Positions 27,621 to 38,031 are shown, numbered from the stretch's first letter. The stretch is DNA of 64,000 nucleotides from Mycobacterium sp. DL440 (GCF_011745145.1 NZ_CP050191.1:2098984-2162983), one strand, 5' to 3'. The notes: generated by a model not told the origin, from the sequence alone. Program-made: numbers and translations.

Positions 27621-30484
27621 GCAATCGGCACACAAGCGACCGGCCACCATTGATCGCTCGGATGATCTATCGGCTGTCGGTGCCGATCATCCTCGGTTGG
27701 CTGGCGATCATCGCCGTCGTCACCTTCGCCGTTCCGTCCCTGGAACAAGTCGGGCGGGAAAGCTCGGTATCGCTGGTTCCCAAGGATGCGCCGTCGTTTC
27801 AGGCGATGCAGCGTATGGGCGAGGTGTTCAAGGAATCCGACTCCGACAGTGTGGCGATGATCGTCCTGGAGGGTGACAAACCCCTCGGGGAAGAGGCGCA
27901 CCGCTATTACGACGATTTGGTTCGTCAGCTGCGTGCCGATACGACGCACGTGCAGCACGTCCAGGATTACTGGGGGGACTCACTCACCGCGTCCGGTGTT
28001 GAGAGCGCCGATGATCTCAGTGTCTATGTCCAGCTGAATCTCGCGGGTAACCAAGGTCAAGCGCTGGCCAACGAATCAGTGGAAGCAGTACGGGGCATCG
28101 TCGCGGGGACGCCACCGCCGCCCGGGGTGAAGGCCTATGTCACGGGCCCTTCGCCGCTGATCACCGACATGAACCATGCCGGCGATACGTCGATCATGAA
28201 GATCACGCTGGTGACGCTGGTGGTGATCTTCACGGTGCTGCTTTTTGTGTATCGCTCGATCATCACCGTCGTCCTGTTGCTGGCCATGGTCGGAATACAG
28301 GTGCAGGCGGCTCGGGGAGTCGTCGCATTCCTCGGCGATCACCAGGTTCTCGGTCTGTCGACATTTGCGGTGAATCTCCTGGTATCGCTCGGCATCGCGG
28401 TGGGAACTGATTACGGAATCTTCTTCATCGGGCGATATCACGAGGCGCGTCAAGCCGGCGAAGATCCCGAAACGGCGTTCTACACCACCTATCGCAGTGT
28501 TGCGAAGGTGGTCGTGGCTTCAGGTTTGACGATCGCCGGAGCCATTTACTGTCTGAGCTTCGCCCGGCTGCCGTATTTCGAGACGATGGGCATTCCTTCC
28601 GCCGTGGGGATGGCGGTTGCCGTCGCGGTGGCGGTCACGCTGGTTCCGGCCGTCATTGCCGTCGGCGGCCGTTTTGGGTTGTTCGAACCGAAGCGGAAGC
28701 TCATGGTCCGCCGGTGGCGGGGGGTCGGCACGGCGGTGGTCCGATGGCCGGTGCCGATCCTTGCCGGGGCGTGTGCGGTCGCCTTCGTCGGACTATTGGC
28801 ACTGCCCGGATATCAGACCAGCTATGACGACCGGCTGTATGTGCCCCAAGACATCCCGGCCAATGTCGGGTATGCGGCCGCCGAGCGGCATTTCCCCGAG
28901 TCGCGGATGACGCCCGACATCCTGATGCTCGAAGCCGACCATGATATGCGCAATCCGACAGATTTTTTGGTCCTGCATAAGCTGGCCAAGAAGATCTTCG
29001 CGGTTCCGGGGATTGCCACCGTGCAGAGTATTACCCGGCCTGAGGGCAGCCCGATCGAGCGCACGTCGATACCGTTTCAAATCAGCCTGCAAAGCGCCGG
29101 CCTTCGTCAGATCGTGCCATTCGCGAAAGATCGCATGGAGGGCATGCTGAAGCAGGCGGACGACATGCAGAGAATGATCACCCAGATGGAGGGCACTCAC
29201 AATCTGATGAAGTTGATCGGCTCGATCACTCACAACACCGTCGAGGTGACCGGGGAGACTGCCGAACTTACTGATGATTTGATGGCCACCGTTTCGAATT
29301 TCGATGACTTCTTCCGGCCGATTCGCAATTACTTGTATTGGGAAGGCCACTGCTACGACATTCCCATTTGCTTCGCCATTCGATCAGTGTTCGACGCGCT
29401 TGACAGCACCGACAAGCTCAGCCTTCAGATGCACAAACTTCTCGACAACTTGGTGAAGATGGATGGGTTGCAGGCCCAGCTTGTCACTCAGTTGCCGCCG
29501 ATGATCGAGATCATGAAGTCGATGCGAACCATGATGCTCACAATGCACAGCACCATGTCCGGAATGATCGCGATCATGGACGAGACGACGTCCAACGCCA
29601 GCGCGATGGGAAAGATCTACGACGCCTCGCAGAACGACGACTCCTTTTATCTGCCGCCGGAAGTGTTCGAGAACAAGGACTTCCAACGCGCGATGAGCCT
29701 GTTCTTTTCGCCCGACGGGAAGGCTGTCCGGCTGATCCTCACGCACCGGGGTGATCCTGGAACTCCCGAGGGCATTTCCCGGGTCGATGCCGTGCGGACG
29801 GCGGCCGAGGAGGCGATCAAGGTGACGCCGCTGCAGAACGCTTCCATCCACCTAGCCGGAACCGCTGCGACATATAAGGATTTGCGAGACGGGTCAAAAT
29901 ACGACCTCTTGATCGCGGGTGTCGCGGCGCTCTGCCTGATCTTCGGCATCATGCTGGTGGTCACGCGTAGTTTCGTGGCCGCCCTGGTGATCGTGGGTAC
30001 GGTCGCGCTTTCGCTCGGTGCGGCGTTCGGGCTTTCGGTGCTGGTGTGGCAGCACATTCTCGGCATCGAACTGCACTGGCTCGTCTTGGCGATGTCGGTG
30101 ATCGTGCTGTTGGCGGTGGGTTCGGATTACAACCTGTTGCTGGTATCGCGCATGAAGGAAGAGGTCGGCGCCGGGATCAACACGGGCATCATCCGGGCCA
30201 TGGGCGGCACGGGCAAGGTGGTGACGACCGCGGGCCTGGTGTTCGCGTTCACCATGTTGTCGATGGTGGTCAGCGATCTGCGCATCATCGGTCAGGTGGG
30301 TTCCACCATCGGTTTGGGTTTGTTGTTCGACACCTTGGTGGTGCGTGCATTCATGACGCCGGCGATCGCCGCGCTGCTGGGGCGTTGGTTCTGGTGGCCG
30401 CTGAGGGTGCGCCAGCGGCCCTCCAGTCCGGTTCTCGGCCCGGTGACAGTGCCTGCTGATCCACTGGTCAAGCAGGAGGCCTGA
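27617..30484 (+). CDS. mmpL4b: MmpL-family RND lipid transporter, MmpL4b-like
   Basis: Second exporter, 955 residues, strongly similar to the preceding one throughout. Relay aspartates are Asp265 in GTDYGIFF and Asp837 in GSDYNLLL. The periplasmic domain retains the [12 protein letters not shown]ys pair and the [18 protein letters not shown] helix. ATG 27617 overlaps the stop of the mmpS remnant as ATGA and shares its upstream bases with mmpL4a, supporting origin by tandem duplication. The two copies differ most in the N-terminal 20 residues and in the periplasmic loop, so they probably work together rather than redundantly. Confidence 0.93.
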   Translation: MSNRHTSDRPPLIARMIYRLSVPIILGWLAIIAVVTFAVPSLEQVGRESSVSLVPKDAPSFQAMQRMGEVFKESDSDSVAMIVLEGDKPLGEEAHRYYDDLVRQLRADTTHVQHVQDYWGDSLTASGVESADDLSVYVQLNLAGNQGQALANESVEAVRGIVAGTPPPPGVKAYVTGPSPLITDMNHAGDTSIMKITLVTLVVIFTVLLFVYRSIITVVLLLAMVGIQVQAARGVVAFLGDHQVLGLSTFAVNLLVSLGIAVGTDYGIFFIGRYHEARQAGEDPETAFYTTYRSVAKVVVASGLTIAGAIYCLSFARLPYFETMGIPSAVGMAVAVAVAVTLVPAVIAVGGRFGLFEPKRKLMVRRWRGVGTAVVRWPVPILAGACAVAFVGLLALPGYQTSYDDRLYVPQDIPANVGYAAAERHFPESRMTPDILMLEADHDMRNPTDFLVLHKLAKKIFAVPGIATVQSITRPEGSPIERTSIPFQISLQSAGLRQIVPFAKDRMEGMLKQADDMQRMITQMEGTHNLMKLIGSITHNTVEVTGETAELTDDLMATVSNFDDFFRPIRNYLYWEGHCYDIPICFAIRSVFDALDSTDKLSLQMHKLLDNLVKMDGLQAQLVTQLPPMIEIMKSMRTMMLTMHSTMSGMIAIMDETTSNASAMGKIYDASQNDDSFYLPPEVFENKDFQRAMSLFFSPDGKAVRLILTHRGDPGTPEGISRVDAVRTAAEEAIKVTPLQNASIHLAGTAATYKDLRDGSKYDLLIAGVAALCLIFGIMLVVTRSFVAALVIVGTVALSLGAAFGLSVLVWQHILGIELHWLVLAMSVIVLLAVGSDYNLLLVSRMKEEVGAGINTGIIRAMGGTGKVVTTAGLVFAFTMLSMVVSDLRIIGQVGSTIGLGLLFDTLVVRAFMTPAIAALLGRWFWWPLRVRQRPSSPVLGPVTVPADPLVKQEA

Positions 30485-30584
30485 TTTCGAGCCATCGTCG
30501 ACCTGCACAAAGCACGGGTGATATCTGGCCACGCCGATTACAGTCGGGATGGTCGGGAGCAATGGTAGGAAGGGAGTTTTGAAT

Positions 30585-30923
30585 ATGTTCCGTCTTTCGT
30601 TGACCAGACTGGCCGTCGGGCTCGGGGGCCTGGCTTTGTCGTTGACCGCTGGAGCCGGGATCGCATCCGCGGGGCCAAATTTGGATTCGGCCATCAACAC
30701 AACGTGCACTTATCCGCAGTTGGTGTCAGCGCTCGACGCGCAGGACCCACAAGTGCGGATGGCATTCGATCAATCGCCGATACTGCAGAAGGGCTTGCGC
30801 CAATTCGTAGCTGACCCACCGGAAAAGCGGGCGAGAACAGCCCAGGATGTGGCGGCCGCTCCGATGTTTCAGCCGTACCTCGGCACCATCGAACAAGCCT
30901 TCAACACCTGCAACAACTTCTGA
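30585..30923 (+). CDS. Small secreted hemophore-related protein
   Basis: 112-residue precursor with a signal peptide (MFRLSLTRLAVGLGGLALSL, likely cleaved after ASA near residue 34). A small helical domain follows, with two Cys (INTTCTYPQLV and FNTCNNF) and the pattern DPQVRMAFDQSP...LRQFVADPP. This matches the mycobacterial Rv0203-type hemophore-related family. ATG 30585 follows AGGAAGGGA. A -10-like TACAGT at 30539-30544 suggests its own promoter. Haem binding is not shown by the sequence; in this context it could equally be a periplasmic helper of the MmpL system. Confidence 0.7.
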   Translation: MFRLSLTRLAVGLGGLALSLTAGAGIASAGPNLDSAINTTCTYPQLVSALDAQDPQVRMAFDQSPILQKGLRQFVADPPEKRARTAQDVAAAPMFQPYLGTIEQAFNTCNNF

Positions 30924-31043
30924 TCGGGAAGTGGTGAGGCTGCGGCACAGGGTATTTCACGACAATGGCGCCGCACCACCCGATTATTCTGCCGTCAAGA
31001 GTCAGAGCCGATGCACCGGCGCGCTATTCGAGGAGTTTTGCCT

Positions 31044-32012
31044 GTGAACCCCGCCGGTAACAGTGGTTCTGCGGCCCGTCCGGTCGCATTGTTCGTGTTG
31101 GGTGTGCCTCGATCGGGAACATCCGCGGTTACGCGGGTCCTCTCCCTGTGCGGCGCCACGCTCCCGGCCGGGCTGTCGGGCGCCGACCCGCGCAACCCGC
31201 GTGGTTACTGGGAGCCGCGTGCGTCTCTCCATCTCAACAACACGATCTTGCGCAGCCACGGCAGCGCGGTGTTCGATTCGTCGCTGCGCCTGCAGGAGGA
31301 CGGGGGGTTCGATGCCGGCCAGAAGGCCGCCTGTATCAACAAGATTGGCCAGTTTCTCGCCACGTTGCCGGCTGCGCCCCTCGTGCTCATCAAGGACCTG
31401 CAGATAACGCTGCTGTCCAGTTTGTGGTTCGAAGCCACACGGCAGGCCGGCTTTGACATCGCTGTGGTGAACATGGTGCGTCCCCCGCAGGAAGTCATCG
31501 CATCGGGTTCCGCGGATTTTCTGACATCACCGGAGCTCGGGAGCGCCTTGTGGCTCAAATTCAATCTGTTGGCCGAGCGTGACACCCGCGAGCTGCCGCG
31601 CGTGTTCGTCGAGTACGCCAACCTTCTCGAGGATTGGCGTCGGGAAGTCAAACGGATTTCACTGGCCTTGGGGATCGATCTGGAGACTCGCGACGAGGGC
31701 GCAATCGAGGAGTTCCTCACGCCGGATCTCCACCGCCAACGGCACACCGGCCCGGTGACGGAAACTTTCGGGACAGACTGGATTTCTGCCGTCTATGGGG
31801 CGCTGAGCGCGGCAGCCCGCGATGAGCCCTTGGACCAAGCCGAACTGGATCGCGTGTACGCGGGATATCGTGCGAGCGAACAGGGTTTCCGGACGGTGTT
31901 CGAGAATTCCGTCCGCTTGAACAAGCTCAACAGATTCATCCGGCCATCAATCCTGAAGTTTCGCTACGAGGCCGTTGCACTGGCTCACCGGCGCCGTGGA
32001 ACTTGGGCCTGA
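31044..32012 (+). CDS. Sulfotransferase family protein
   Basis: Predicted PAPS-dependent sulfotransferase, cytoplasmic, 322 residues. The 5'-phosphosulfate loop is LFVLGVPRSGTSAVTRVL near the N-terminus, and a likely 3'-phosphate-binding segment is VVNMVRPPQEVIASGS. GTG 31044 lies eight bases after AGGAG and fits better than ATG 31011. The gene overlaps the following acyltransferase by 10 bases, so the two are coupled. A sulfate group on the lipopeptide sugar or on a peptide hydroxyl would fit; sulfated GPLs are known in the M. fortuitum group. The acceptor is inference. Confidence 0.8.
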   Translation: MNPAGNSGSAARPVALFVLGVPRSGTSAVTRVLSLCGATLPAGLSGADPRNPRGYWEPRASLHLNNTILRSHGSAVFDSSLRLQEDGGFDAGQKAACINKIGQFLATLPAAPLVLIKDLQITLLSSLWFEATRQAGFDIAVVNMVRPPQEVIASGSADFLTSPELGSALWLKFNLLAERDTRELPRVFVEYANLLEDWRREVKRISLALGIDLETRDEGAIEEFLTPDLHRQRHTGPVTETFGTDWISAVYGALSAAARDEPLDQAELDRVYAGYRASEQGFRTVFENSVRLNKLNRFIRPSILKFRYEAVALAHRRRGTWA

Positions 32013-33430
32013 CGGTGGCAGGGCGAGCAAGTCGTGCACGCGAATCGTTGAGAACGCGCCGCGCATTCAAAGATCCGCTGCGGCCGGACAATCGGCTCGC
32101 GTTGGCGGACGAAGCGTTGTTGGCAGAACATCGCGCGGCAGGCATGAACGTGGTCATACAGGTCACGTGGCTGTACGACCGCGCCATCGATCTCGATGGG
32201 CTGCGACGTTTTCACCACAATCTCGGCGAGGGTTTGTTGGGTCGTCGGATCGAGCGTCCGGCGCTGCCCGTCGCCCGGCATCGATGGGTCCTGGATCGGG
32301 GGCCGTCAGATGTCGACATCGCCGGGTCGACTCGCCCGCGCGCTGATCTCAGTAACTGGGTCGATGAACGCTCACAGCTTCCCGTCGATGCCGAATCGGG
32401 TCGGGGCTGGCACATCGGTGTCCTTCCTCTCGATGACGGCTCGACCGCGATCAGCCTGGTGCTCTCGCATAACTTGATCGACGGGCTTGGGCTCGCGCTC
32501 GTGATTGTCGAAGGGACACTGGGTAAAACGCGCGATCTCGGGTATCCGCCGCCACTGTCACGCACTCGACTGCAAGCGTTGGTCCAGGATGCCCGACAGA
32601 CAGCACGCGACGTGCCTCAGGCTGCCCGAGCGCTTGTCACGGCAGTGAAATCGGCCCGGAAGCAAACTCGCACCAAGGCTCAGGATCATCCTTCGTCGGC
32701 ACCGCGGCCCGTCCCGAGCAAGGCAGTTGTCTCCGATGACGTTGTCCTTGTGCCGGCCCTGACCATCTACGTCGACCTGGGGGAGTGGGACGCGCGAGCG
32801 GAAGCTCTCGGCGGAGCGAGTCACACCCTGGCCGCGGCCTTTGCCGCGAAGTTCGGCGAACGGATCGGCCGCGCACGCGACATGGACGGCGCTGTCACCC
32901 TCCAGATCCCGATCAGCGACCGCACCGAGGACGACACACGCGCGATGGCATTGTCGTACGCGCGCGTCACCATCGACCCGACGCCGGTCACAACGGATCT
33001 GCGCGACGTCCGTGCCGCCATCAAGCAGACGCTGGCGACCTTGAAAGAGGAATCAGAGGAGTCCAAGCAGCTCCTGTGGCTGCCATCGTTTGTGCCCAAG
33101 CGGATGCTGAAACAGATGGTCGCCAGAGCGCCAGCTGACCCCGACCAAGCGGTGTTCTGTTCTTATCTGGGCGATCTCAGCTCGTTCATCGGCCAGGCCG
33201 ACGGCACCTTGGCCGAGTTCGCCAATGCGCGGACGACCGGGCAAAGAGAATCGCGACAGCTCCTTGAGCGGACGGGCGGCCGATTGGTAATTCTCTCTGG
33301 ACGCTTGAGTGGCAAGATCTTCATCAGCGTCGGCGCCTACCAACCCGGTGCAGAGAATACGACACCCGCATTGCGCGAACTGGCTGCGCGCACACTGGCT
33401 GATTTTGATCTTGTCGGCGAGATCCACTGA
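32003..33430 (+). CDS. Condensation-superfamily acyltransferase (PapA or WS/DGAT-like)
   Basis: 475 residues with the superfamily catalytic motif HxxxDG as HNLIDGLGLA near residue 157. The C-terminal half has segments such as LQIPISDRTEDDTRAMALSYARV and SYLGDLSSFIG, recalling the DFGWG-region strand of this fold. Such enzymes move acyl groups from CoA or carrier proteins to hydroxyls, so acylation of a sugar or of the peptide is likely. Start TTG 32003 overlaps the sulfotransferase stop; GTG 32015 is an alternative. It is not the membrane acetyltransferase type (Atf1) of the classic GPL locus. Confidence 0.7.
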   Translation: MGLTVAGRASRARESLRTRRAFKDPLRPDNRLALADEALLAEHRAAGMNVVIQVTWLYDRAIDLDGLRRFHHNLGEGLLGRRIERPALPVARHRWVLDRGPSDVDIAGSTRPRADLSNWVDERSQLPVDAESGRGWHIGVLPLDDGSTAISLVLSHNLIDGLGLALVIVEGTLGKTRDLGYPPPLSRTRLQALVQDARQTARDVPQAARALVTAVKSARKQTRTKAQDHPSSAPRPVPSKAVVSDDVVLVPALTIYVDLGEWDARAEALGGASHTLAAAFAAKFGERIGRARDMDGAVTLQIPISDRTEDDTRAMALSYARVTIDPTPVTTDLRDVRAAIKQTLATLKEESEESKQLLWLPSFVPKRMLKQMVARAPADPDQAVFCSYLGDLSSFIGQADGTLAEFANARTTGQRESRQLLERTGGRLVILSGRLSGKIFISVGAYQPGAENTTPALRELAARTLADFDLVGEIH

Positions 33431-33538
33431 CGTACCTGCTGGGCCGTGGGTAGCCTTGACCGTTCAACCCCGAAGATCAGGTGCCGCAGCGTTGTTCGCA
33501 ACAGGTCGGACTGGAGAGTTCATGTCGAGAGACGCGCG

Positions 33539-34816
33539 ATGAAGTTGGTACTGGCAAGCTATGGCACTCGCGGTGACGTGGAGCCCTGCGTCGCAGTCGG
33601 TTGTGAGCTACAGCGCCGTGGACATGACGTGCGCTTGGCTGTCCCGCCCGACCTGGTGGCGTTCTCTGAGGCCGCTGGACTTGCCACCGTCCCTTACGGC
33701 CCGGACACTGCCGTATGGGCGGATGCGCACCGGGACTTCTGGGTCCGTTTCTTCGGTAACTTCTGGAAGTTCCAAGAACTGATCAAACTGATACGCGAAA
33801 TGCGCGAAATCGGTGAGTCCGTCGTCCAGTTCTGGGAGGACATCAGTTCGACACTGACGTCACTGACTGACGGCGCGGACCTGCTCATCACTTTTCTGAA
33901 CTTCGAGCCGCCGGCGGTGAATGTCGCCGAGTACTACGGCATTCCGATGGCCACCGTGCACGTCTCACCGGTGCGGCCCAACGGTCGGATGCTGGGATTC
34001 CTGCCGCCCTCGTTGGGACGTTCCGCGCTGAAGGTGTACGAGTGGGCGAATTGGCGCGGGGTGAAGAAGTTCGACGACGCGCAACGTCGCCAACTGGGTC
34101 TGCCGAAGGCCACCGGTTCCTCACCACGACGGATCACCGAACGAGGATCACTGGAAATACAGGCCTACGATCAGGTTTGTTTCCCCGGACTGGCTGCCGA
34201 GTGGGCGCAATGGAATGGCCAAAGGCCCTTTGTCGGTGCACTGACGATGGAGCTGACAACGGACGGCGATGACGAGGTCGCGGCGTGGGTCGCCGCCGGA
34301 ACACCCCCGATTTTCTTCAGCTTTGGCAGTACGCCAGTCAAATCTCCCGCTGACACGCTGGCGATGATCAAGGCGGCTTGTGCGGAGTTGGGGGAGCGGG
34401 CGTTGGTGTGCGCCGGCTCTAGTGACTTCAACCAGGACCCTGACTCCGACCAGGTCAAGGTCGTCGGCACGATGAATTTCGCGGCCGTGTTTCCGGCTTG
34501 CCGCGTCCTTGTGCACCACGGTGGGATGGGCACGATGTCCGCGGGACTGCGGGCAGGTGTACCGATGCTCGTCTACTGGACGGCGCTCGATCAGGCGATC
34601 TGGGCAGGTCGCGTCGAACGGCTGAAAGTTGGTTTCGGAAGGCGTATCTCGGCCGCGACCAGTGAACGGCTCGTCGCAGACCTGCGCATGGTTCTCGACC
34701 CGAAGTACGTCGCCCGGGCTCGCGAGATCGCTACTGAGATGACCACACCGGACGACAGCGTTGGCAGTACCGCTGACCACCTCGAGCGGTTCGCCCGATC
34801 AGGGCGTTCTGCCTGA
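33539..34816 (+). CDS. GPL-type glycosyltransferase A (GT1 family)
   Basis: 425 residues, GT-B fold. N-terminal signature MKLVLASYGTRGDVEPCVAVG and C-terminal nucleotide-sugar motif VLVHHGGMGTMSAGLRAGVPML. It resembles the Gtf enzymes that put 6-deoxytalose or rhamnose on GPLs. It is the most divergent of three paralogs here: where the others have STDLDQTLWG it has WTALDQAIWA, suggesting a different donor or acceptor. ATG 33539 was chosen from the conserved N-terminus. It converges with a GAP-family gene 21 bases downstream. Confidence 0.88.
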   Translation: MKLVLASYGTRGDVEPCVAVGCELQRRGHDVRLAVPPDLVAFSEAAGLATVPYGPDTAVWADAHRDFWVRFFGNFWKFQELIKLIREMREIGESVVQFWEDISSTLTSLTDGADLLITFLNFEPPAVNVAEYYGIPMATVHVSPVRPNGRMLGFLPPSLGRSALKVYEWANWRGVKKFDDAQRRQLGLPKATGSSPRRITERGSLEIQAYDQVCFPGLAAEWAQWNGQRPFVGALTMELTTDGDDEVAAWVAAGTPPIFFSFGSTPVKSPADTLAMIKAACAELGERALVCAGSSDFNQDPDSDQVKVVGTMNFAAVFPACRVLVHHGGMGTMSAGLRAGVPMLVYWTALDQAIWAGRVERLKVGFGRRISAATSERLVADLRMVLDPKYVARAREIATEMTTPDDSVGSTADHLERFARSGRSA

Positions 34817-34837
34817 CGTGGTAATCCGAGCTCCCGC

Positions 34838-35626
34838 TCAGATGATGCCCAAACCCTTTACCACCTGCAGCAATCCAATCATCACGAAGATGCCGATCAT
34901 CACCTGGCGCCGGTTGGCAAGGGCCCAGTTGTGTACGGGTTGCAATACAGCTTGGGTTCGCACCGGGGCGATCAGATGGCTGACGACGGCGACCTCGAAA
35001 ACAGCAAACATCGCGACGACGAACAGGATGACGGCGACGATCTGCGTGCCCGTCGTGGCCCCGGACGACGCCACAGTGGTCGCCACAAACAGGACCAGGG
35101 GAAATCCCGGCAAGAATCCCATGCCGCACACCAACGCGACCCACAAGGCACCACTGTCCCAGGCTCTTTGAAGACGGCCGAACAGGCGCCGAATTGCAGA
35201 TCCGCCGTCCGTCACATCTCCCACGCCCGCGAACGGCGACGAGATCTGGCCCGGCCCCTCGGATTCCAGCCCCTGGCTCGAGGTGTTGCCGGCAGGTACC
35301 GGCACCTGCGCTCGCCGCCGCACCCAGAAACGTACCGCGATGAGCAGAGCGACCGATAGCACGAGCGCACCCATGCCGAGTTGGATGTGCCGGGCTGCGG
35401 CGTTGGCAGCCGGAGTCTGAGGACTGAACACCGGCGCGCGGTGCAGCAACACCACTGGGACCACGAGCGCGGGAATATTCGTTGTGAGGCAACCGATCCA
35501 GCACACGAGCAGGTTCTGGATCGGCCGTGGACGGGAGATCACGAGCAGGATGAGAGCCAGAAGGGCGGGGTTGAACGCCATGACAATCGCCATCCCGAGT
35601 AGTGAGCCCCACACGGCGGGGTACAT
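34838..35626 (-). CDS. gap: GAP/Sap-family membrane protein 1
   Basis: 262-residue polytopic membrane protein of the GPL-addressing (Gap) and sulfolipid-1-addressing (Sap) family. About six helices in two groups of three flank a central cytoplasmic loop (about 105-145). The family N-terminal motif is seen as FNPALLALILLVISRPRPIQNLLVCWIGC, and the C-terminal half has SGALWVALVCGMGFLPGFPLVLF. Gap proteins are needed to move GPL to the surface. It is encoded opposite to the surrounding biosynthetic genes. A paralog lies at 38061-38849. Confidence 0.88.
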   Translation of the reverse strand: MYPAVWGSLLGMAIVMAFNPALLALILLVISRPRPIQNLLVCWIGCLTTNIPALVVPVVLLHRAPVFSPQTPAANAAARHIQLGMGALVLSVALLIAVRFWVRRRAQVPVPAGNTSSQGLESEGPGQISSPFAGVGDVTDGGSAIRRLFGRLQRAWDSGALWVALVCGMGFLPGFPLVLFVATTVASSGATTGTQIVAVILFVVAMFAVFEVAVVSHLIAPVRTQAVLQPVHNWALANRRQVMIGIFVMIGLLQVVKGLGII

Positions 35627-35908
35627 TACCCGCTAGTTAATTATTTTTTGGGCCTTTCGGATCCTGCTTGATCCTGACCCGGCTGATCTCGGCCTATTCG
35701 TCAGGCGCTCTGATAGAAGTTATGCGCCGGCACCGGGCCGACAGTGCCGACGTACCGCCGGTTACATCGCGTGCCGGTCGAAACTTGCCTGGTCTCTTCC
35801 GGATTCAGCTACTCCGTTTTGGAACGCAACCGACAGGGGATGGGGATAATGACCGATGTCTTCGGGCAGTTCACGGGCCCGACAACTGAAAGGGCTTGAG
35901 GCTCCGCG
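35627..35908. promoter_or_regulatory. Divergent intergenic region between gap 1 and glycosyltransferase B
   Basis: 282 bases separating two divergently transcribed genes, so it must hold promoters for both. It includes an AT-rich run unusual for this genome (CTAGTTAATTATTTTTT near 35633-35649). Read toward the gap gene this tract could supply a -10. I see no clear operator. Confidence 0.4.
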
Positions 35909-37189
35909 ATGAAATTTGTGCTTGCTTTCTATGGGACTCGTGGTGATGTAGAGCCTGGAGTTGCGGTTGGTCGTGAGCTGGTGCGGCGCGGTCACGAAGT
36001 ACGCATGGCCGTCTCGCCCGATCTGGTCGACTTCGTTGCGGCGGCTGGACCTGAGGCCATTGCTTGCGGGCCAGATGTGCGGGTGTGGCAGGACCTGAAT
36101 CGGGACTTCTGGGCGCGCTTCCTGCGCAAATTCTGGAGGAACTTCTGGCGGGTGCGGGATCTGGCCGGGTTGCTGCGCGAGGAGTGGCATCTCTTCGACC
36201 AGTATTGGCAGGACGTCAGTAAAACGCTGACGTCCTTGGCTGATGGGGCGGATCTGATGTTCACCGGCGTGATCGGCGAGGAAGCCGCCGGCAACGTCGC
36301 GGAGGGTTGCGGGGTTCCATTGGCCATGTTGCATGTGTTCCCGCTGCGGCCCAACGGCCAGCTGGTTCCGACCCTACCGGCGTGGTTTGCTCGCGCCATG
36401 ATGCGGGCGTCGGAGTGGTTGAGCTGGCCCATGATGAAAAGGCTGGAGGATCCGCAGCGCCGCGAACTGGGCCTGCCGCGGTCCACTGGCCCCTCCGCGT
36501 GGAGGGTGGCTGAGCGCGGCTCGCTGGAGATCCAGGCCTACGACGAGGTCTACTTTCCCGGGCTGGCGGAGGAATGGGCGAAATGGGAAGGGCAGAGGCC
36601 CTTTGTCGGTGCGCTGACGATGGAGTTGCCGACCGATACCGATGACGAGGTCGCTACCTGGATTGCCGCGGGAACTCCGCCGATCTGCTTCGGCTTCGGC
36701 AGCATGCCGGTCGACTCCGGCGCTGAGACGCTGGCCATGATCAGTGCCGCTTGCGTCGAGTTGGGCGAACGGGCGTTGGTGTGCGCCGGGGCTAGTGACT
36801 TCAGCGACGTCCCCCAGTTCGATCACGTCAAGGTGGTGAGCACAATGAACTACGCGGCTGCCTTTCCGGTGTGCCGCGCGGTCGTGCACCACGGCGGCGC
36901 GGGCACCACTGCCGCAGGTTTGCGTGCCGGGGTTCCCACCCTGATCCTCTCGACAGACCTTGACCAGACGCTGTGGGGAGCTCGGATCAAACGGCTGAAA
37001 GTGGGTACCGCTCGGCGTCTTTCGGCGACGACACAGAAGTCGTTGGTCGCCGACCTGCGTACCGTTCTCGAGCCGGAGTATCTGGCTCGCGCCCGCGAGG
37101 TCGCCACTGGCATGACCAAACCCGCCGAAAGCGCGGCGACCACCGCCGACCTGCTGGAACAGTTCGCCCGGCTCAAGCGAGCCGGCTGA
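35909..37189 (+). CDS. GPL-type glycosyltransferase B (GT1 family)
   Basis: 426 residues, second GT1 paralog. Signature MKFVLAFYGTRGDVEPGVAVG, and nucleotide-sugar motif AVVHHGGAGTTAAGLRAGVPTLI followed by STDLDQTLWG. It is closer to glycosyltransferase C than to A in the C-terminal donor-binding half. ATG 35909 begins directly with the family N-terminus. It is followed by a methyltransferase on the same strand after 47 bases, consistent with adding and then methylating a deoxyhexose. Confidence 0.88.
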   Translation: MKFVLAFYGTRGDVEPGVAVGRELVRRGHEVRMAVSPDLVDFVAAAGPEAIACGPDVRVWQDLNRDFWARFLRKFWRNFWRVRDLAGLLREEWHLFDQYWQDVSKTLTSLADGADLMFTGVIGEEAAGNVAEGCGVPLAMLHVFPLRPNGQLVPTLPAWFARAMMRASEWLSWPMMKRLEDPQRRELGLPRSTGPSAWRVAERGSLEIQAYDEVYFPGLAEEWAKWEGQRPFVGALTMELPTDTDDEVATWIAAGTPPICFGFGSMPVDSGAETLAMISAACVELGERALVCAGASDFSDVPQFDHVKVVSTMNYAAAFPVCRAVVHHGGAGTTAAGLRAGVPTLILSTDLDQTLWGARIKRLKVGTARRLSATTQKSLVADLRTVLEPEYLARAREVATGMTKPAESAATTADLLEQFARLKRAG

Positions 37190-37236
37190 GGCCTCAAAAC
37201 TCTTGGATCTCTGAGTGATAGCACCTGCCATGACCC

Positions 37237-38031
37237 ATGATGGTGTCCGTGGATAGCAGAACCTCCGACATTGCGAACATGCCCCGCGGCGGGCCGGATG
37301 CTTCCTGGCTGGACCGGCGATTGCAGACCAACCGGCTGGAGTATCTGGACCGCGACGACGTCGATGATCTGAAACGCAAGGTCATGGATTCGCTCGACCG
37401 CGCCGGAGGACGGCGGCGGATCGGTATCCACGAGAAGTGCGCTCGGATGGTGATCCGCGAGGTCGCCGAGGTGCCCGCTCCGAAGATCCTCGAACTCGGT
37501 GCGGGCCTCGGCGGGCTCTCGCGCAAGCTGTTGGAGATGCATCCCACTGCTCAAATGACGGTCACCGACCTCGAGCCCACGTTTGTCGCGGGCATGGCGG
37601 CCGGAGATCTCGGCCGTCACCCGCGCGCCGTGGTGCGGGAGATGGACGCCACCGAAATCGACGCGCCGGAAGGCTATTACGACCTGGCGGTGTTTGCGTT
37701 GTCGTTGCACCACCTGCCCCCTGAACTCGCCGCCCGGGTGTTCGCGGCGGGCACTCGGGCAGCGAAGAAGCTGCTGATCGTCGACCTGCCCCGGCCGCCG
37801 GCTCCTTTGCACATCGCCCTGTTGGCGGTCGTGCTTCCACTCATCAAGTTTTCGCCGCTGCAACACGACGGGTTCATCAGCTCGCTGCGCGCCTACAGTC
37901 CCGCGGCGCTGAGTGCGCTGGGCCGGCATGCCGACCCGTCGATCACTGTCGAGTTTCGGAGCCGGCGCGGGTTGGGTCCGACGGTGGCGGTGGCCAGTCG
38001 CGCGCGGCCCGGCGACAGCGGAGCTGACTGA
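37237..38031 (+). CDS. Class I SAM-dependent methyltransferase
   Basis: 264 residues. SAM-binding motif I is ILELGAGLGGLSRKLLE, the acidic end of strand two is VTDLEP, and YDLAVFALSLHHLPPE is motif IV, the usual methyltransf_11/25-like order. The N-terminal 60 residues include LQTNRLEYLDRDDVDDLKRKV. The substrate is unknown; between two glycosyltransferases and a GAP gene, O-methylation of the lipopeptide or its sugar is likely. ATG 37237 and ATG 37240 are both possible starts. It converges with gap 2 after 29 bases. Confidence 0.8.
   Translation: MMVSVDSRTSDIANMPRGGPDASWLDRRLQTNRLEYLDRDDVDDLKRKVMDSLDRAGGRRRIGIHEKCARMVIREVAEVPAPKILELGAGLGGLSRKLLEMHPTAQMTVTDLEPTFVAGMAAGDLGRHPRAVVREMDATEIDAPEGYYDLAVFALSLHHLPPELAARVFAAGTRAAKKLLIVDLPRPPAPLHIALLAVVLPLIKFSPLQHDGFISSLRAYSPAALSALGRHADPSITVEFRSRRGLGPTVAVASRARPGDSGAD

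Noticed and set aside
32003..33430. Stand-alone NRPS condensation domain or wax ester synthase
   Set aside because: Only the HxxxDG core is shared, and neither the second condensation motifs nor the full WS/DGAT pattern is clear; I kept the broader acyltransferase call.
35633..35655. AT-rich run as a rho-independent terminator
   Set aside because: There is no GC-rich stem before the T run in either orientation, and it lies between two divergent starts.
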